This document shows, one piece after another, positions 53,210-62,786 of a DNA stretch of 64,000 bases. The position numbers were made by a program, and so were the translations under genes. Below the pieces are notes generated by a model that was not told the origin of the DNA, did no database searches, and worked only from the letters and a program-made list of their open reading frames with translations. Numbering within the stretch: position 1 is the first letter of the stretch; each line of letters opens with the position of its first letter. Source of the stretch: Sediminibacillus albus (GTDB lineage: Bacteria; Bacillota; Bacilli; Bacillales; Amphibacillaceae); the NCBI RefSeq assembly GCF_900101125.1, contig NZ_FNFL01000006.1:62001-126000 (forward strand), read 5' to 3'.

Positions 53210-53219
53210 ACGTTTTCTT
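53204..53219 (-). promoter_or_regulatory. cre-like site over the citZ -35 box
   Basis: AAGAAAACGTTTCACT (minus strand) has the AAAACGTTT core of CcpA sites with an incomplete right arm. It overlaps the -35 box, a repressing position. CcpA control of citZ is known in B. subtilis. Confidence 0.5.
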
Positions 53220-53422
53220 TCATATTTCTTTTGACTGCCTATGTATTCTCAATAGTGTTCCTTTCACTTATACACTACCTTTTGTTGATTTATTTTTCAA
53301 ATAATTCAACCTCTGCTGGCTGAAGGAACTGCCTTACATAGTAATAAATTCCATCCACAGCCAATAATATAATAGAAAGGATGTAATCATTTAATAAAAC
53401 GTCCTTTTACCAAGTGTTTTCT
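53210..53422. other. Gene-free stretch between the citZ promoter and ytwI
   Basis: Together with the citZ leader, the region 52960-53422 has no gene. This outer part is AT-rich and shows no convincing terminator for ytwI, RNA or repeat. Confidence 0.5.
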
Positions 53423-53893
53423 TTAACCGATCTTCAGTAAAAAATCGACAAACTTCATTGCCATATAAGCGATTCCTGCACCTATCAGCGGACCGACTGC
53501 CACCCCGTGGAAAAAAACTACTGCCAAAATCGTCCCCATTACCAGGGCTGTCGTCAGGTGCGGATCGTTAGCCAGCAGGTCAAGTCCGTTTTTAGCTATT
53601 AATGCCACGAAAACTCCTGAAGCTAAAGCAATCCATGCATAGTAAGACTTGATGCTGTCCAGTAAATCCTTAAACCCAATATCCCCGGTAGCGATAGGGA
53701 CAAGCACTGCGATCGTAATAATGGTAACACCCCAACTGATGCCTTTATCTGCGAAATAAGGAAATACCTTTTCATCCAGGCGAAAAATCTGTAACCCGAG
53801 CAGTACATAAACGGCAATCATGATTGATTGATTTTTTCCGATGTATCCTAATATAAATAATATAAGCAAGAACAACGTTGATTGATTAAACAT
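53423..53893 (-). CDS. ytwI: DUF441 membrane protein YtwI
   Basis: A 156-residue membrane protein of the DUF441 family, about four helices, with GYIGKNQSIMIAVYVLLGLQ near the start, AKNGLDLLANDPHLTTALVM in the middle and GVAVGPLIGAGIAYMAMKF at the end. Function unknown. The ATG at 53891-53893 (MFNQSTLFLL) has GGAGG eight bases upstream. It is next to citZ and divergent from ytvI, as in B. subtilis. Confidence 0.88.
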   Translation of the reverse strand: MFNQSTLFLLILFILGYIGKNQSIMIAVYVLLGLQIFRLDEKVFPYFADKGISWGVTIITIAVLVPIATGDIGFKDLLDSIKSYYAWIALASGVFVALIAKNGLDLLANDPHLTTALVMGTILAVVFFHGVAVGPLIGAGIAYMAMKFVDFLLKIG

Positions 53894-54072
53894 AGCTGAA
53901 TCCTCCATTACCTAGATGCTTTATAAGACCATTTTTTATCCTATCACAAAGAAATCTGTTTTCAAATGTTCCAGGAAGAACACCTCTCCTTTGCCGCTAT
54001 TTATTGGAGCTGAATTGACTGGAAGGCTGCCGTGGCACCTGGATGTGAATATGAATAAAGGGAAGTGTTGTC

Positions 54073-55179
54073 ATGATAAACGCACACTTATCCAAATGGT
54101 TTAGGCTGATCGTTGTACTGGCTGCCACAGCAACTGCTATGATCTCCATATTTTATATAGCCAGCTATACCTATCCATTCATTATAGCAATTATTATTGC
54201 CATGGTACTGAACCCTTTTGTTAATGGTTTAGAAAAAAAATTGAACATGCCAAGGGCGCTGGCTGTAATATTTACAATGCTCTGCTTTTTGCTATTAATG
54301 TCAGGGATAATCGTGGTTCTAATCGTTGAACTGATTAACGGCACCGCCTACTTAGCCGATATGATTCCTGGCTATTACAAAGAATTGATTCGTTTTTTTG
54401 AAGACTTCATTGCTTACTATATTACCCCATTATACGAAAAAGTTTTAACAGTCGTAGATATGCTTGAACCTTCGCAACAAACCATGGTTTATGACCAATT
54501 AAAAAAAATTGGCGAAGAGGCTGCGATTACTGGCGCTTTTATATTACAGAGACTATTCCAACTCGTGACAATGACGCTTGCCAGTCTTCCCAGCTACTTG
54601 TCTATTTGGTTATTTTCTCTTTTGGGTACCTTTTTTATTAGCAAGGATTGGTACAAGCTAAAGAAAGCAATGTTCACCTATCTCCCTGAAACAATCACTC
54701 AGTTTGCTGAAGCGGTGTATACAGGATTAAAGAATGCTTTTTTTGGATTTCTGAAAGCTCAGCTGACTTTAATATGCATTACCTTTCTCATTGTGTTATC
54801 AGGTCTCATGATCCTTAAAGTGAATCATGCTTTGACAATAGCTGTTATAACCGCCTCCGTTGATTTACTTCCTTATCTTGGTACAGGAATAATATTCATT
54901 CCCTGGATCTGTTACTTGTTCTTTTCCGGTAATTATGCAATGACTATCAGTTTAGCCATTTTATATGCGGTAGTCATCGTCCAAAGGCAAATAACCGAAC
55001 CAAAGCTCTTAGCTACCACAATCGGCATCCATCCGTTAGCTACGCTTGTTGCATTATTTGCAGGATTTCAAATATGGGGACTGTGGGGATTAGCTGCTGG
55101 ACCGGTAATCCTTGTCCTTATTGTCACTCTTGTTAAAAGTGGAGTGATTCTTCAATTATCCAACTATATTAAAGGGTGA
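54073..55179 (+). CDS. ytvI: AI-2E family membrane protein YtvI (sporulation)
   Basis: A 368-residue permease-like protein of the AI-2E transporter (PF01594) family. It has N-terminal helices (LIVVLAATATAMISIFYIAS, YPFIIAIIIAMVLNPFVNGL), a large middle region and the C-terminal set with DLLPYLGTGIIFIPWICY and IGIHPLATLVALFAGFQIWG. In B. subtilis it is called a sporulation integral membrane protein; substrate unknown. It starts ATG MINAHLSKWF. One of the few plus-strand genes. Confidence 0.9.
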   Translation: MINAHLSKWFRLIVVLAATATAMISIFYIASYTYPFIIAIIIAMVLNPFVNGLEKKLNMPRALAVIFTMLCFLLLMSGIIVVLIVELINGTAYLADMIPGYYKELIRFFEDFIAYYITPLYEKVLTVVDMLEPSQQTMVYDQLKKIGEEAAITGAFILQRLFQLVTMTLASLPSYLSIWLFSLLGTFFISKDWYKLKKAMFTYLPETITQFAEAVYTGLKNAFFGFLKAQLTLICITFLIVLSGLMILKVNHALTIAVITASVDLLPYLGTGIIFIPWICYLFFSGNYAMTISLAILYAVVIVQRQITEPKLLATTIGIHPLATLVALFAGFQIWGLWGLAAGPVILVLIVTLVKSGVILQLSNYIKG

Positions 55180-55197
55180 ACCAGGAAGAAAACAAAA

Positions 55198-55226
55198 ACA
55201 CAAGAAACGCTTCAGCATCCTTGTGT
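55198..55226 (+). terminator. Weak hairpin after ytvI
   Basis: ACACAAG and CTTGTGT form a 7-bp stem with a 15-base loop, followed by CATGATTTT. Possible terminator of ytvI, not strong. Confidence 0.4.
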
Positions 55227-55275
55227 CATGATTTTCGATATTGAATTCTTTTCGCTTACCCATATCCTTCCATAA

Positions 55276-55668
55276 TCACTTTCGGAAAATAGTAATCGTT
55301 CCCTTGTTTAACATTGCCCGGAGAATTTTTAGCATCCATTGTTTTACAGGCTTACGTGTAAATGGCAGCAAAAGAATAAATCCAAAGGCATCCGTGATGA
55401 ACCCTGGAGTTAACAGTACTGCAGCACCTAATAAAATACAAATTCCATCCAGGATTTCTTCCCTGGGAGGCTGGCCATAAGCCATTGCCTGCTTTGCCCT
55501 TGCCACAGTTTCCAATCCTTGCCGTTTAGCCAGCCATGCACCTAATACGCCTGTTGAAATGATTAAAAGAATTACCCACCATGGGCCGATCAAGTTTCCT
55601 GACCAAACGAGCAATCCTACCTCTAAAGCGGGCACAATCAAGACTAAAAGGATTAACCATCGGAACAT
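55276..55668 (-). CDS. fxsA: FxsA family membrane protein
   Basis: A 130-residue membrane protein of the FxsA family (in E. coli linked to phage T7 exclusion by overexpression). Features are MFRWLILLVLIVPALEVGLL, GPWWVILLIISTGVLGAWLAKRQG split over two helices, and LLTPGFITDAFGFILLLPF, the family signature. The ATG at 55666-55668 has AGGGAG eight bases upstream. Same place as B. subtilis ytzA, after pyk. Confidence 0.9.
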   Translation of the reverse strand: MFRWLILLVLIVPALEVGLLVWSGNLIGPWWVILLIISTGVLGAWLAKRQGLETVARAKQAMAYGQPPREEILDGICILLGAAVLLTPGFITDAFGFILLLPFTRKPVKQWMLKILRAMLNKGTITIFRK

Positions 55669-55744
55669 ATTGTAATCTCCCTTCTTCTCCCGACATCGGG
55701 AAGCAATTCCTTCCATTACGAGAAGAATTTCCTTAGCTAAAGTG

Positions 55745-55772
55745 AAAAGAAGAGGTATAAACCTCTTCTTTT
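55745..55772 (-). terminator. Terminator of pfkA-pyk
   Basis: A perfect 12-bp stem (AAAAGAAGAGGT and complement) with a 4-base loop, running into TTTTCACTTT on the minus strand. Confidence 0.87.
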
Positions 55773-55780
55773 ACTAAATA

Positions 55781-57541
55781 TTATAGAACACTTGCATGGC
55801 CTTTGTAGATATCGCCTTTGCTGGCATCAATCGTAATGTCTTTGCCATCTTCAATGATGTCAATTGCTTTTTCCACGCCTACGATAACAGGTATGCCAAG
55901 ACTCAACCCTACAACAGCGGCATGGGAAGTTAAGCCGCCTTCTTCTGTAATCAGCCCGCTTGCTTTTTCAATAGCAGGCATCATTTCTTTGTCTGTACCA
56001 TAAGTAACCAAGATGTCATCTTCTTGGACTTTTTCCAGAGCATCTGCAGCGTTTTTGGCGATAACAACTCTGCCATAGCTGCTGCCCTTGCCTACTCCTT
56101 GTCCTTTCGCTAATACATCACCGATTACATGAACCTTCATAAGGTTGGTAGTACCACTTTCACCTACAGGAACGCCGGCAGTGATAATTACACGGTTGCC
56201 TCTTTGCAGGATACCGGAATTTACTCCACGATCGATGGCAACGTCAAGCACATCATCAGTAGAATGGGCAAGTTCGCCGACAATCGTTTGAACTCCCCAT
56301 ACTAAAGCAAGTCTGCGATTGATTTTTTCATCAAAAGTCACTGCTATAATTGGTGCTTTGGGACGGTACTTAGAAATCATACGAGCCGTATGCCCACTGA
56401 CAGTTGGCGTTAAAATCGCATCGACTTCTAAATTCATCGCTGAGTGATTGACAGACTGGCTGATCGCATCTGTAATTGTCATATCGCTATTTTTAGAACG
56501 CAAGTCTAAAATTGCTTTATGGTCTATTGCAGTTTCGGCTTTCATCGCAATGTTACTCATCGTCTGTACTGCTTCGATTGGGTAATCACCTGCAGCTGTT
56601 TCTCCCGATAGCATGATGGCGTCTGAACCATCGAAAATAGCATTTGCTACGTCTGAAGCTTCAGCCCTTGTCGGCCTCGGGTTCCGCTGCATAGAATCCA
56701 GCATTTGAGTGGCTGTTATTACTGGCTTTCCGGCAGTATTACACTTCCGTATCATATTTTTCTGAACCAATGGTACTTCTTCTGGGGGAATTTCCACGCC
56801 CAAGTCCCCACGGGCGACCATCAAGCCATCACTAACCTGAAGGATATTATCTAAATTATCGACACCCTCTTGGTTTTCGATCTTAGGAATAATCTGAATG
56901 TGCCCGGCATTTTTCTTCTCTAATAAATCGCGGATTTCCAATACGTCTGTCGCGCGTCTTACAAAGGAAGCGGCAATGAAATCGACACCCTGTTCAATAC
57001 CAAACTCAATATCCTTCGCATCTTTATCGGTTATACCCGGCAAATTTACACTAACGTTTGGGACATTGACGCCCTTTTTATTTTTAAGCAGGCCTGAATT
57101 CAATGCTGTTGTTTTCAATTCATTTTTGTCTTTATCAATTTCCGTAACTTCCAACTCAATTAAGCCATCATCCAGCAATAGCTTGGAACCGACATGAACG
57201 TCATTGATTAACTCTGGATAAGTAACAGAAATACGCTCAGCGCTTCCTTCGATATCTTCCATGGCCACATAAACAGTGTCACCTTTAGTCAGCTGTGCTT
57301 CTCCACCTTTAAGGGTTCCTGTTCTAATTTCCGGTCCTTTGGTATCAAGAAGGATAGCAACTGTATGGCCTGTTTTCCCTGCTGCTTCTCTAATATTTTT
57401 AATTCGTTGTCCATGCTCTTCGAAATCTCCATGAGAAAAGTTCAATCGGGCAACATTCATACCGGCCTTGATTAACTCGGTAAGTGTTTCTACTGATTCA
57501 GAAGCAGGTCCAATTGTACTAACTATTTTTGTTTTTCTCAT
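55781..57541 (-). CDS. pyk: Pyruvate kinase with C-terminal PEP-utiliser domain
   Basis: Makes pyruvate and ATP from phosphoenolpyruvate. At 586 residues it has the TIM barrel with inserted B domain ([37 protein letters not shown], signature [15 protein letters not shown]), the regulatory C domain, and the extra Bacillus-type C-terminal extension (about 475-586) with [20 protein letters not shown], homologous to the PEP-utiliser phosphohistidine domain; its TSHA His is present. The ATG at 57539-57541 has AAAGGAGG seven bases upstream. Confidence 0.97.
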   Translation of the reverse strand: MRKTKIVSTIGPASESVETLTELIKAGMNVARLNFSHGDFEEHGQRIKNIREAAGKTGHTVAILLDTKGPEIRTGTLKGGEAQLTKGDTVYVAMEDIEGSAERISVTYPELINDVHVGSKLLLDDGLIELEVTEIDKDKNELKTTALNSGLLKNKKGVNVPNVSVNLPGITDKDAKDIEFGIEQGVDFIAASFVRRATDVLEIRDLLEKKNAGHIQIIPKIENQEGVDNLDNILQVSDGLMVARGDLGVEIPPEEVPLVQKNMIRKCNTAGKPVITATQMLDSMQRNPRPTRAEASDVANAIFDGSDAIMLSGETAAGDYPIEAVQTMSNIAMKAETAIDHKAILDLRSKNSDMTITDAISQSVNHSAMNLEVDAILTPTVSGHTARMISKYRPKAPIIAVTFDEKINRRLALVWGVQTIVGELAHSTDDVLDVAIDRGVNSGILQRGNRVIITAGVPVGESGTTNLMKVHVIGDVLAKGQGVGKGSSYGRVVIAKNAADALEKVQEDDILVTYGTDKEMMPAIEKASGLITEEGGLTSHAAVVGLSLGIPVIVGVEKAIDIIEDGKDITIDASKGDIYKGHASVL

Positions 57542-57586
57542 ATGATTTCCTCCTTTCAAATTTCCCTATTTTGTCATTTTTTTCTC

Positions 57587-58549
<963 letters not shown>

Positions 58550-58678
58550 TTATCACCTCTTAATAATGATTATTCCTATTAATCCGTCTCCCCATTCCAA
58601 GATAATCCTAAACACTGATATTAGCAAATAAAATTATACATGAAAAGAGCAAGGAACGCATCAGCTGCCAACCACGAA

Positions 58679-58711
58679 ACAGCTGTCCCTAATCAGTAAA
58701 GGGACAGCTGT
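58679..58711 (-). terminator. Terminator of accDA
   Basis: A perfect 12-bp stem (ACAGCTGTCCCT and complement) with a 9-base loop, 22 bp after accA. The T-run is short (TTTCG), so some read-through into pfkA is possible. Confidence 0.7.
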
Positions 58712-58732
58712 ACACATGCCATGTAAAGCGCA

Positions 58733-59698
58733 TTACTCTGGTTCTAACTCGCTATAATCGCCGATACGTTTATATTTTTCCCATCTGGCTTCAAGTAATT
58801 TCTCAAATTCCAAGGGCACCAGTTCCTTAATAGAATCATTCAGCACCTTATCTATAGCGGCCGCCTGTGTTTCGATATCTCTATGGGCACCGCCGCGAAC
58901 TTCCGGAATGATTTCATCGATAATTTTTAAATCTTTTAACTCATAAGATGTAATTTTCATCGTTTCGGCAGCCCGCTGCGCCTGGGTAGAATCCTTCCAT
59001 AATAAAGCAGCTGCACCTTCAGGAGAAATAACGGAGTATGTAGAATTCTCCAACATGTGTATCTTGTCACCCACTCCTAAAGCTAAGGCACCTCCGCTTC
59101 CGCCTTCTCCAATAACGATACAAATAATCGGAACCTTTAGTCCGGCCATTTCCATTAAATTTCTGGCGATAGCTTCGCTTTGGCCCCGTTCTTCTGCAGC
59201 CTTTCCAGGATAGGCACCCTTCGTATCAATAAAACAAATAACCGGGCGCTGGAATTTTTCCGCCTGTTTCATATGCCGTAAAGCTTTCCGGTATCCTTCT
59301 GGATGAGGGCTGCCAAAATTCCGCCTAATGTTTTCTTTTGTGTTTTTTCCACGTTGGTGGCCAATCACGGTCACCGGACTGCCTTTGTATTTAGCAATCC
59401 CGGCGATAATTGCCTCATCGTCTCCAAAACGCCTGTCTCCGTGGAACTCCATAAAATCTGTAAACAATCTTTCAATGTATTCCATGGTTGTCGGGCGTTC
59501 GGAATGCCGGGCGATCTGGACCCGGTCCCACGGCTTTAAGTTTCCATAAATATCATTTTCAAGCTTTTCCAGTCTTTTTTCAAGGGTAGTTATTTCATCT
59601 GTTAAGTCGATATCACTATCCTCGGTGAACGTCTTTAGTTCAGCAATTTTTTCTCTCAGTTCAATCACAGGCTTCTCAAATTCCAATACCTGCTTCAT
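58733..59698 (-). CDS. accA: Acetyl-CoA carboxylase carboxyltransferase subunit alpha
   Basis: With AccD it transfers CO2 from carboxybiotin to acetyl-CoA, giving malonyl-CoA. The 321-residue protein has the N-terminal coiled coil (about 1-50), [36 protein letters not shown] and [15 protein letters not shown] of the crotonase-like core. Its ATG overlaps the accD stop by 4 bp, so the two are translationally coupled. Confidence 0.97.
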   Translation of the reverse strand: MKQVLEFEKPVIELREKIAELKTFTEDSDIDLTDEITTLEKRLEKLENDIYGNLKPWDRVQIARHSERPTTMEYIERLFTDFMEFHGDRRFGDDEAIIAGIAKYKGSPVTVIGHQRGKNTKENIRRNFGSPHPEGYRKALRHMKQAEKFQRPVICFIDTKGAYPGKAAEERGQSEAIARNLMEMAGLKVPIICIVIGEGGSGGALALGVGDKIHMLENSTYSVISPEGAAALLWKDSTQAQRAAETMKITSYELKDLKIIDEIIPEVRGGAHRDIETQAAAIDKVLNDSIKELVPLEFEKLLEARWEKYKRIGDYSELEPE

Positions 59699-60555
59699 GA
59701 CACTTCCCCCCCTGCTTGATGAATATCAAGCAATGATGTCAACGTATTTTTAATCGCTTGCCGTTCGACAACTTTATCTAACTGTCCATGTGCCAACTGG
59801 AATTCAGCAGTTTGAAAGTCATCCGGAAGCTTTTCCCTGATTGTCTGTTCAATGACTCTTCTGCCAGCAAACCCGATTAAAGCTCCAGGCTCAGCGAAAT
59901 TATAGTCACCGAGCGAGGCGAAACTTGCTGATACCCCCCCGGTTGTAGGGTTGGTCATAATAGATACCATCAATCCACCAGCGTCACTAAACCGTTGAAT
60001 GGCAACTGAGGTCTTACTCATCTGCATCAGACTTAGCACGCCTTCCTGCATCCTGGCACCCCCTGATGCAGTAAAAATAATGAAAGGCAGGGATTGGTCT
60101 TTTGCTTTTTCGACAGCCCTGGCAATCTTTTCTCCTACTACCGAGCCCATACTCCCCATCCGAAACCTGGCATCCATTACTGCTACAACGGCATCAAAGC
60201 CGTTAATCGTACCCTTTCCAGTGACAACTGCTTCATTCAGCTCTGTTTTTTTCCTGTCTTTCTCCAGTTTTTCTTCATAACCGGGAAATTGAAGAGGATT
60301 ACTAGAGATTAACTGCTTGTCCCATTCTACGAATGATCCTTCATCAAGTGTACAATTGATTCTATCATAAGCTGTCATTTGGTGATGAAATCCGCAATTT
60401 GGACAAACATTCATATTTTTAGCCATTTCTTTTCCATAAAAAATTTTTTGGCAGCTATTGCACTTTTGCATTAATCCCTGAGGAACATCTTGCTTAGCTT
60501 CCTCTCTTGGTATAGATGCATACTTTTTCTTCTTGCTAAAAAAGTCTTTAAGCAA
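59695..60555 (-). CDS. accD: Acetyl-CoA carboxylase carboxyltransferase subunit beta
   Basis: Partner of AccA. The 286-residue protein has the N-terminal zinc ribbon with Cys 32, 35, 51 and 54 (CNSC, CPNC), and the crotonase-like core with [38 protein letters not shown] and [12 protein letters not shown]. The start is TTG at 60553-60555 with AAGGAGGG seven bases upstream. It follows the GntR gene by 60 bp. Confidence 0.97.
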   Translation of the reverse strand: MLKDFFSKKKKYASIPREEAKQDVPQGLMQKCNSCQKIFYGKEMAKNMNVCPNCGFHHQMTAYDRINCTLDEGSFVEWDKQLISSNPLQFPGYEEKLEKDRKKTELNEAVVTGKGTINGFDAVVAVMDARFRMGSMGSVVGEKIARAVEKAKDQSLPFIIFTASGGARMQEGVLSLMQMSKTSVAIQRFSDAGGLMVSIMTNPTTGGVSASFASLGDYNFAEPGALIGFAGRRVIEQTIREKLPDDFQTAEFQLAHGQLDKVVERQAIKNTLTSLLDIHQAGGEVS

Positions 60556-60615
60556 GGGAAATCCCTCCTTTGAACTACAATCTTAAAAAATGGTTTCCAA
60601 TCCTTGAATAGCCCA

Positions 60616-61266
60616 TTATTTAATGTCTGATGATTCGTCTGTCTGCATTAGGCAACCTTTTCGAAATAGCCCGCTGAACAGTTCTTCAATTTTTTCGTAT
60701 TGCCCCTCAACATATATATGTACAAGCAATTGATAAAATTGCTTGTTATAAGAAACATTCTCTATTGTATAAGAAAAATCATTCAAAAGCAGCCAAATTT
60801 TTTTCAGCAAGAAATTTTCAGCGTACTGAAAAATGGTAAGAAAAAATTGGTAATGTGCTTGCTTTTCATCAAGCTTTTGGTTATTAAGCACGTTCTGCAA
60901 CTCTTTTATCTCTTTATGGGTAACATGGCTGAAAGCAAGTTTTGCTGCCTCTTTTTCGATAATGCTCTTCGAAAATACAATATCCTGTCTAGTATTGGGG
61001 TCCTGAAGGATGAACGCAGATAAAAGTTCAACGGTGTGATAGGGCTGATACATTCTTAAAAAGGTACCTTCTCCTCTTCTCGTTTCTATTAATCCGAGTA
61101 ATTCGATTGCCCGCAATGCCTCTCTGACAGAGGAACGGCTCGCTCTTAAATGCTCCGTCAACTCCCTTTCAGAAGGCAGTCTGTCCCCAGGAGACAGACC
61201 ATTTTTTTCAATGTAATTTCTTATCTCGTTCAAGACTTCCTCATATACTTTCTTTTTTTCCGGCAT
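60616..61266 (-). CDS. GntR-family regulator, FadR/PdhR-like subfamily
   Basis: A transcription factor with an N-terminal winged helix (PGDRLPSERELTEHLRASRS, SVREALRAIELLGLIETRRG) and a helical ligand-binding domain of about 130 residues. The HTH is close to E. coli PdhR/FadR. The C-terminal part lacks the clear metal-binding His/Asp set of FCD proteins. The ATG at 61264-61266 (MPEKKKVYEE) is 15 bases from GGAGGG, too far; an ATT two codons upstream is at ideal distance (see findings). It lies between malic enzyme and accD, and a matching operator sits before the malic enzyme gene. Probable role: linking malate/pyruvate use and malonyl-CoA synthesis. Confidence 0.86.
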   Translation of the reverse strand: MPEKKKVYEEVLNEIRNYIEKNGLSPGDRLPSERELTEHLRASRSSVREALRAIELLGLIETRRGEGTFLRMYQPYHTVELLSAFILQDPNTRQDIVFSKSIIEKEAAKLAFSHVTHKEIKELQNVLNNQKLDEKQAHYQFFLTIFQYAENFLLKKIWLLLNDFSYTIENVSYNKQFYQLLVHIYVEGQYEKIEELFSGLFRKGCLMQTDESSDIK

Positions 61267-61295
61267 GGAAATGATTCGTATCCCTCCTAACAAGG

Positions 61296-61318
61296 AGAGC
61301 CTTGGCATGCAAGGCTCT
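61296..61318 (-). terminator. Hairpin between malic enzyme and the GntR gene
   Basis: AGAGCCTTG and CAAGGCTCT form a 9-bp stem with a 5-base loop, just before the ribosome site of the GntR gene. The T-run is poor, so it is probably an attenuating hairpin and not a full stop. Confidence 0.45.
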
Positions 61319-61398
61319 TGCTGCCGCACCAAGGCTGCTAATCCAGTTGATGAATGAGATCCTTTCTCTATGAGCATCTTCGCTAAATAGTGCTAGTG

Positions 61399-62637
61399 CT
61401 ATTCTTCCTCAATCATGGTTAATTGTCTTGTTTTTTCCGCGACTTGTTCAGGATCAGCTTGGATTCTGGCAACGCCTGAATCCATGGCAGCTTTTGCGAC
61501 ACTTGCTGCTACAGCTGGAGCTACCCGTACATCAAATGGAGCCGGGATGACATAATCAGCAGTTAACTCGTCTTCACTAATAAGAGCTGCGATTGCTTCT
61601 GCAGCTGCTATTTTCATTTTTTCATTAATTCGCGTTGCCCTTACATCTAAAGCTCCGCGGAAGATGCCTGGAAAGGCAAGCACATTATTAACTTGATTAG
61701 GAAAATCAGACCGCCCAGTTCCAATTACTTTTGCACCTGCTTTTTTGGCTGCTTCCGGCATTATTTCAGGATCTGGATTGGCCATAGCAAAAATAATCGG
61801 GTCTTCATTCATGCTCTGAATCATCTCTTCAGATAGGAGGCCGCCGACGGAGACACCGATAAATACATCAGATCCTTCCATCACCTCTGCAAGACTGCCT
61901 TCCTTCTTGTCTTTATTGGTGATTTTGGCAACTTCATCCTTGACTCCATTCATCCCGTAGGCTCTGCCTTCAAAGATTGCCCCTTTAGAATCGCACATGA
62001 TGCTATCTCTCACGCCAAGACTATGTAGAAGTTTGATAATTGCAATACCGGCAGCGCCAGCCCCATTAGCAACAACTTTTATATCAGAAAACTTTTTGCC
62101 GACAAGCTTCAGTGCATTCAAAAGACCGGCAACTGTTACAATGGCAGTGCCGTGTTGATCGTCATGGAATATAGGGATATTTGTCTCTTTTTTTAATCTT
62201 TCTTCGATAATAAAACAATTAGGAGCGGCGATATCTTCCAGATTGACCCCGCCAAAGGTAGGTTCCATCAATTTAACCGTTTGAATGATTTCTTCCACAT
62301 CGTGTGTGTTTAAACAAATGGGAAAAGAATCAACTCCGGCAAAACTTTTAAATAATACAGACTTCCCTTCCATGACCGGCAGTGCAGCTTCCGGCCCAAT
62401 ATTTCCAAGGCCTAAAACAGCGGACCCGTCACTGACTACAGCGACCATGTTACCTTTCATCGTATATTCATAAACGGCATCTTTTCGATCATAAATCTCT
62501 TTACACGGTTCAGCGACTCCTGGCGAATATGCAAGGCTAAGATCCCGTGAATTTCTCACTGGCACTTTTGATTGAGTAGTGAGTTTGCCTTGATTTATTC
62601 GATGGATATGTAGCGCCTCATCCCTTAAATTAGACAT
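61399..62637 (-). CDS. ytsJ: NAD(P)-dependent malic enzyme (YtsJ-like)
   Basis: Decarboxylates malate to pyruvate. The 412-residue, short bacterial type (no C-terminal phosphotransacetylase part) has the Tyr region [15 protein letters not shown], the Lys/Asp metal site in [15 protein letters not shown] and [15 protein letters not shown], the Rossmann motif [13 protein letters not shown] and [15 protein letters not shown]. The ATG at 62635-62637 ([10 protein letters not shown]) has AAAGGAG ten bases upstream. It has its own promoter and a GntR-type operator. B. subtilis ytsJ is at the same locus and is the NADP-linked enzyme. Confidence 0.93.
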   Translation of the reverse strand: MSNLRDEALHIHRINQGKLTTQSKVPVRNSRDLSLAYSPGVAEPCKEIYDRKDAVYEYTMKGNMVAVVSDGSAVLGLGNIGPEAALPVMEGKSVLFKSFAGVDSFPICLNTHDVEEIIQTVKLMEPTFGGVNLEDIAAPNCFIIEERLKKETNIPIFHDDQHGTAIVTVAGLLNALKLVGKKFSDIKVVANGAGAAGIAIIKLLHSLGVRDSIMCDSKGAIFEGRAYGMNGVKDEVAKITNKDKKEGSLAEVMEGSDVFIGVSVGGLLSEEMIQSMNEDPIIFAMANPDPEIMPEAAKKAGAKVIGTGRSDFPNQVNNVLAFPGIFRGALDVRATRINEKMKIAAAEAIAALISEDELTADYVIPAPFDVRVAPAVAASVAKAAMDSGVARIQADPEQVAEKTRQLTMIEEE

Positions 62638-62684
62638 CTCGAATCCGCTCCTTTTATATTTACGGATATTTTTCCGTCTTATCA

Positions 62685-62701
62685 AATTGGTCTGACCACT
62701 T
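62685..62701 (-). promoter_or_regulatory. FadR/PdhR-type GntR operator before malic enzyme
   Basis: On the plus strand AATTGGTCTGACCACTT contains the perfect palindrome TGGTC-T-GACCA (62688-62698) and fits the subfamily pattern AATTGGTnnnACCAATT except at one arm base pair. It lies 10 bp downstream of the -10 box, covering the transcription start, so binding would repress. Confidence 0.8.
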
Positions 62702-62710
62702 AACTATTCT

Positions 62711-62738
62711 ATTATAACAAAAGCTATATCGGTGTAAA
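62711..62738 (-). promoter_or_regulatory. Sigma-A promoter of malic enzyme
   Basis: TTTACA (62733-62738), 16 bases, TATAAT (62711-62716) on the minus strand. Confidence 0.8.
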
Positions 62739-62786
62739 GGCTCGGTTTTTCATCCTGTTTTGCAGCGTATCGAGTATAGAATTTGT

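Noticed and set aside
53916-54104. 62-codon plus-strand frame before ytvI
   Set aside because: Overlaps the true ytvI start in another frame and has no ribosome site.
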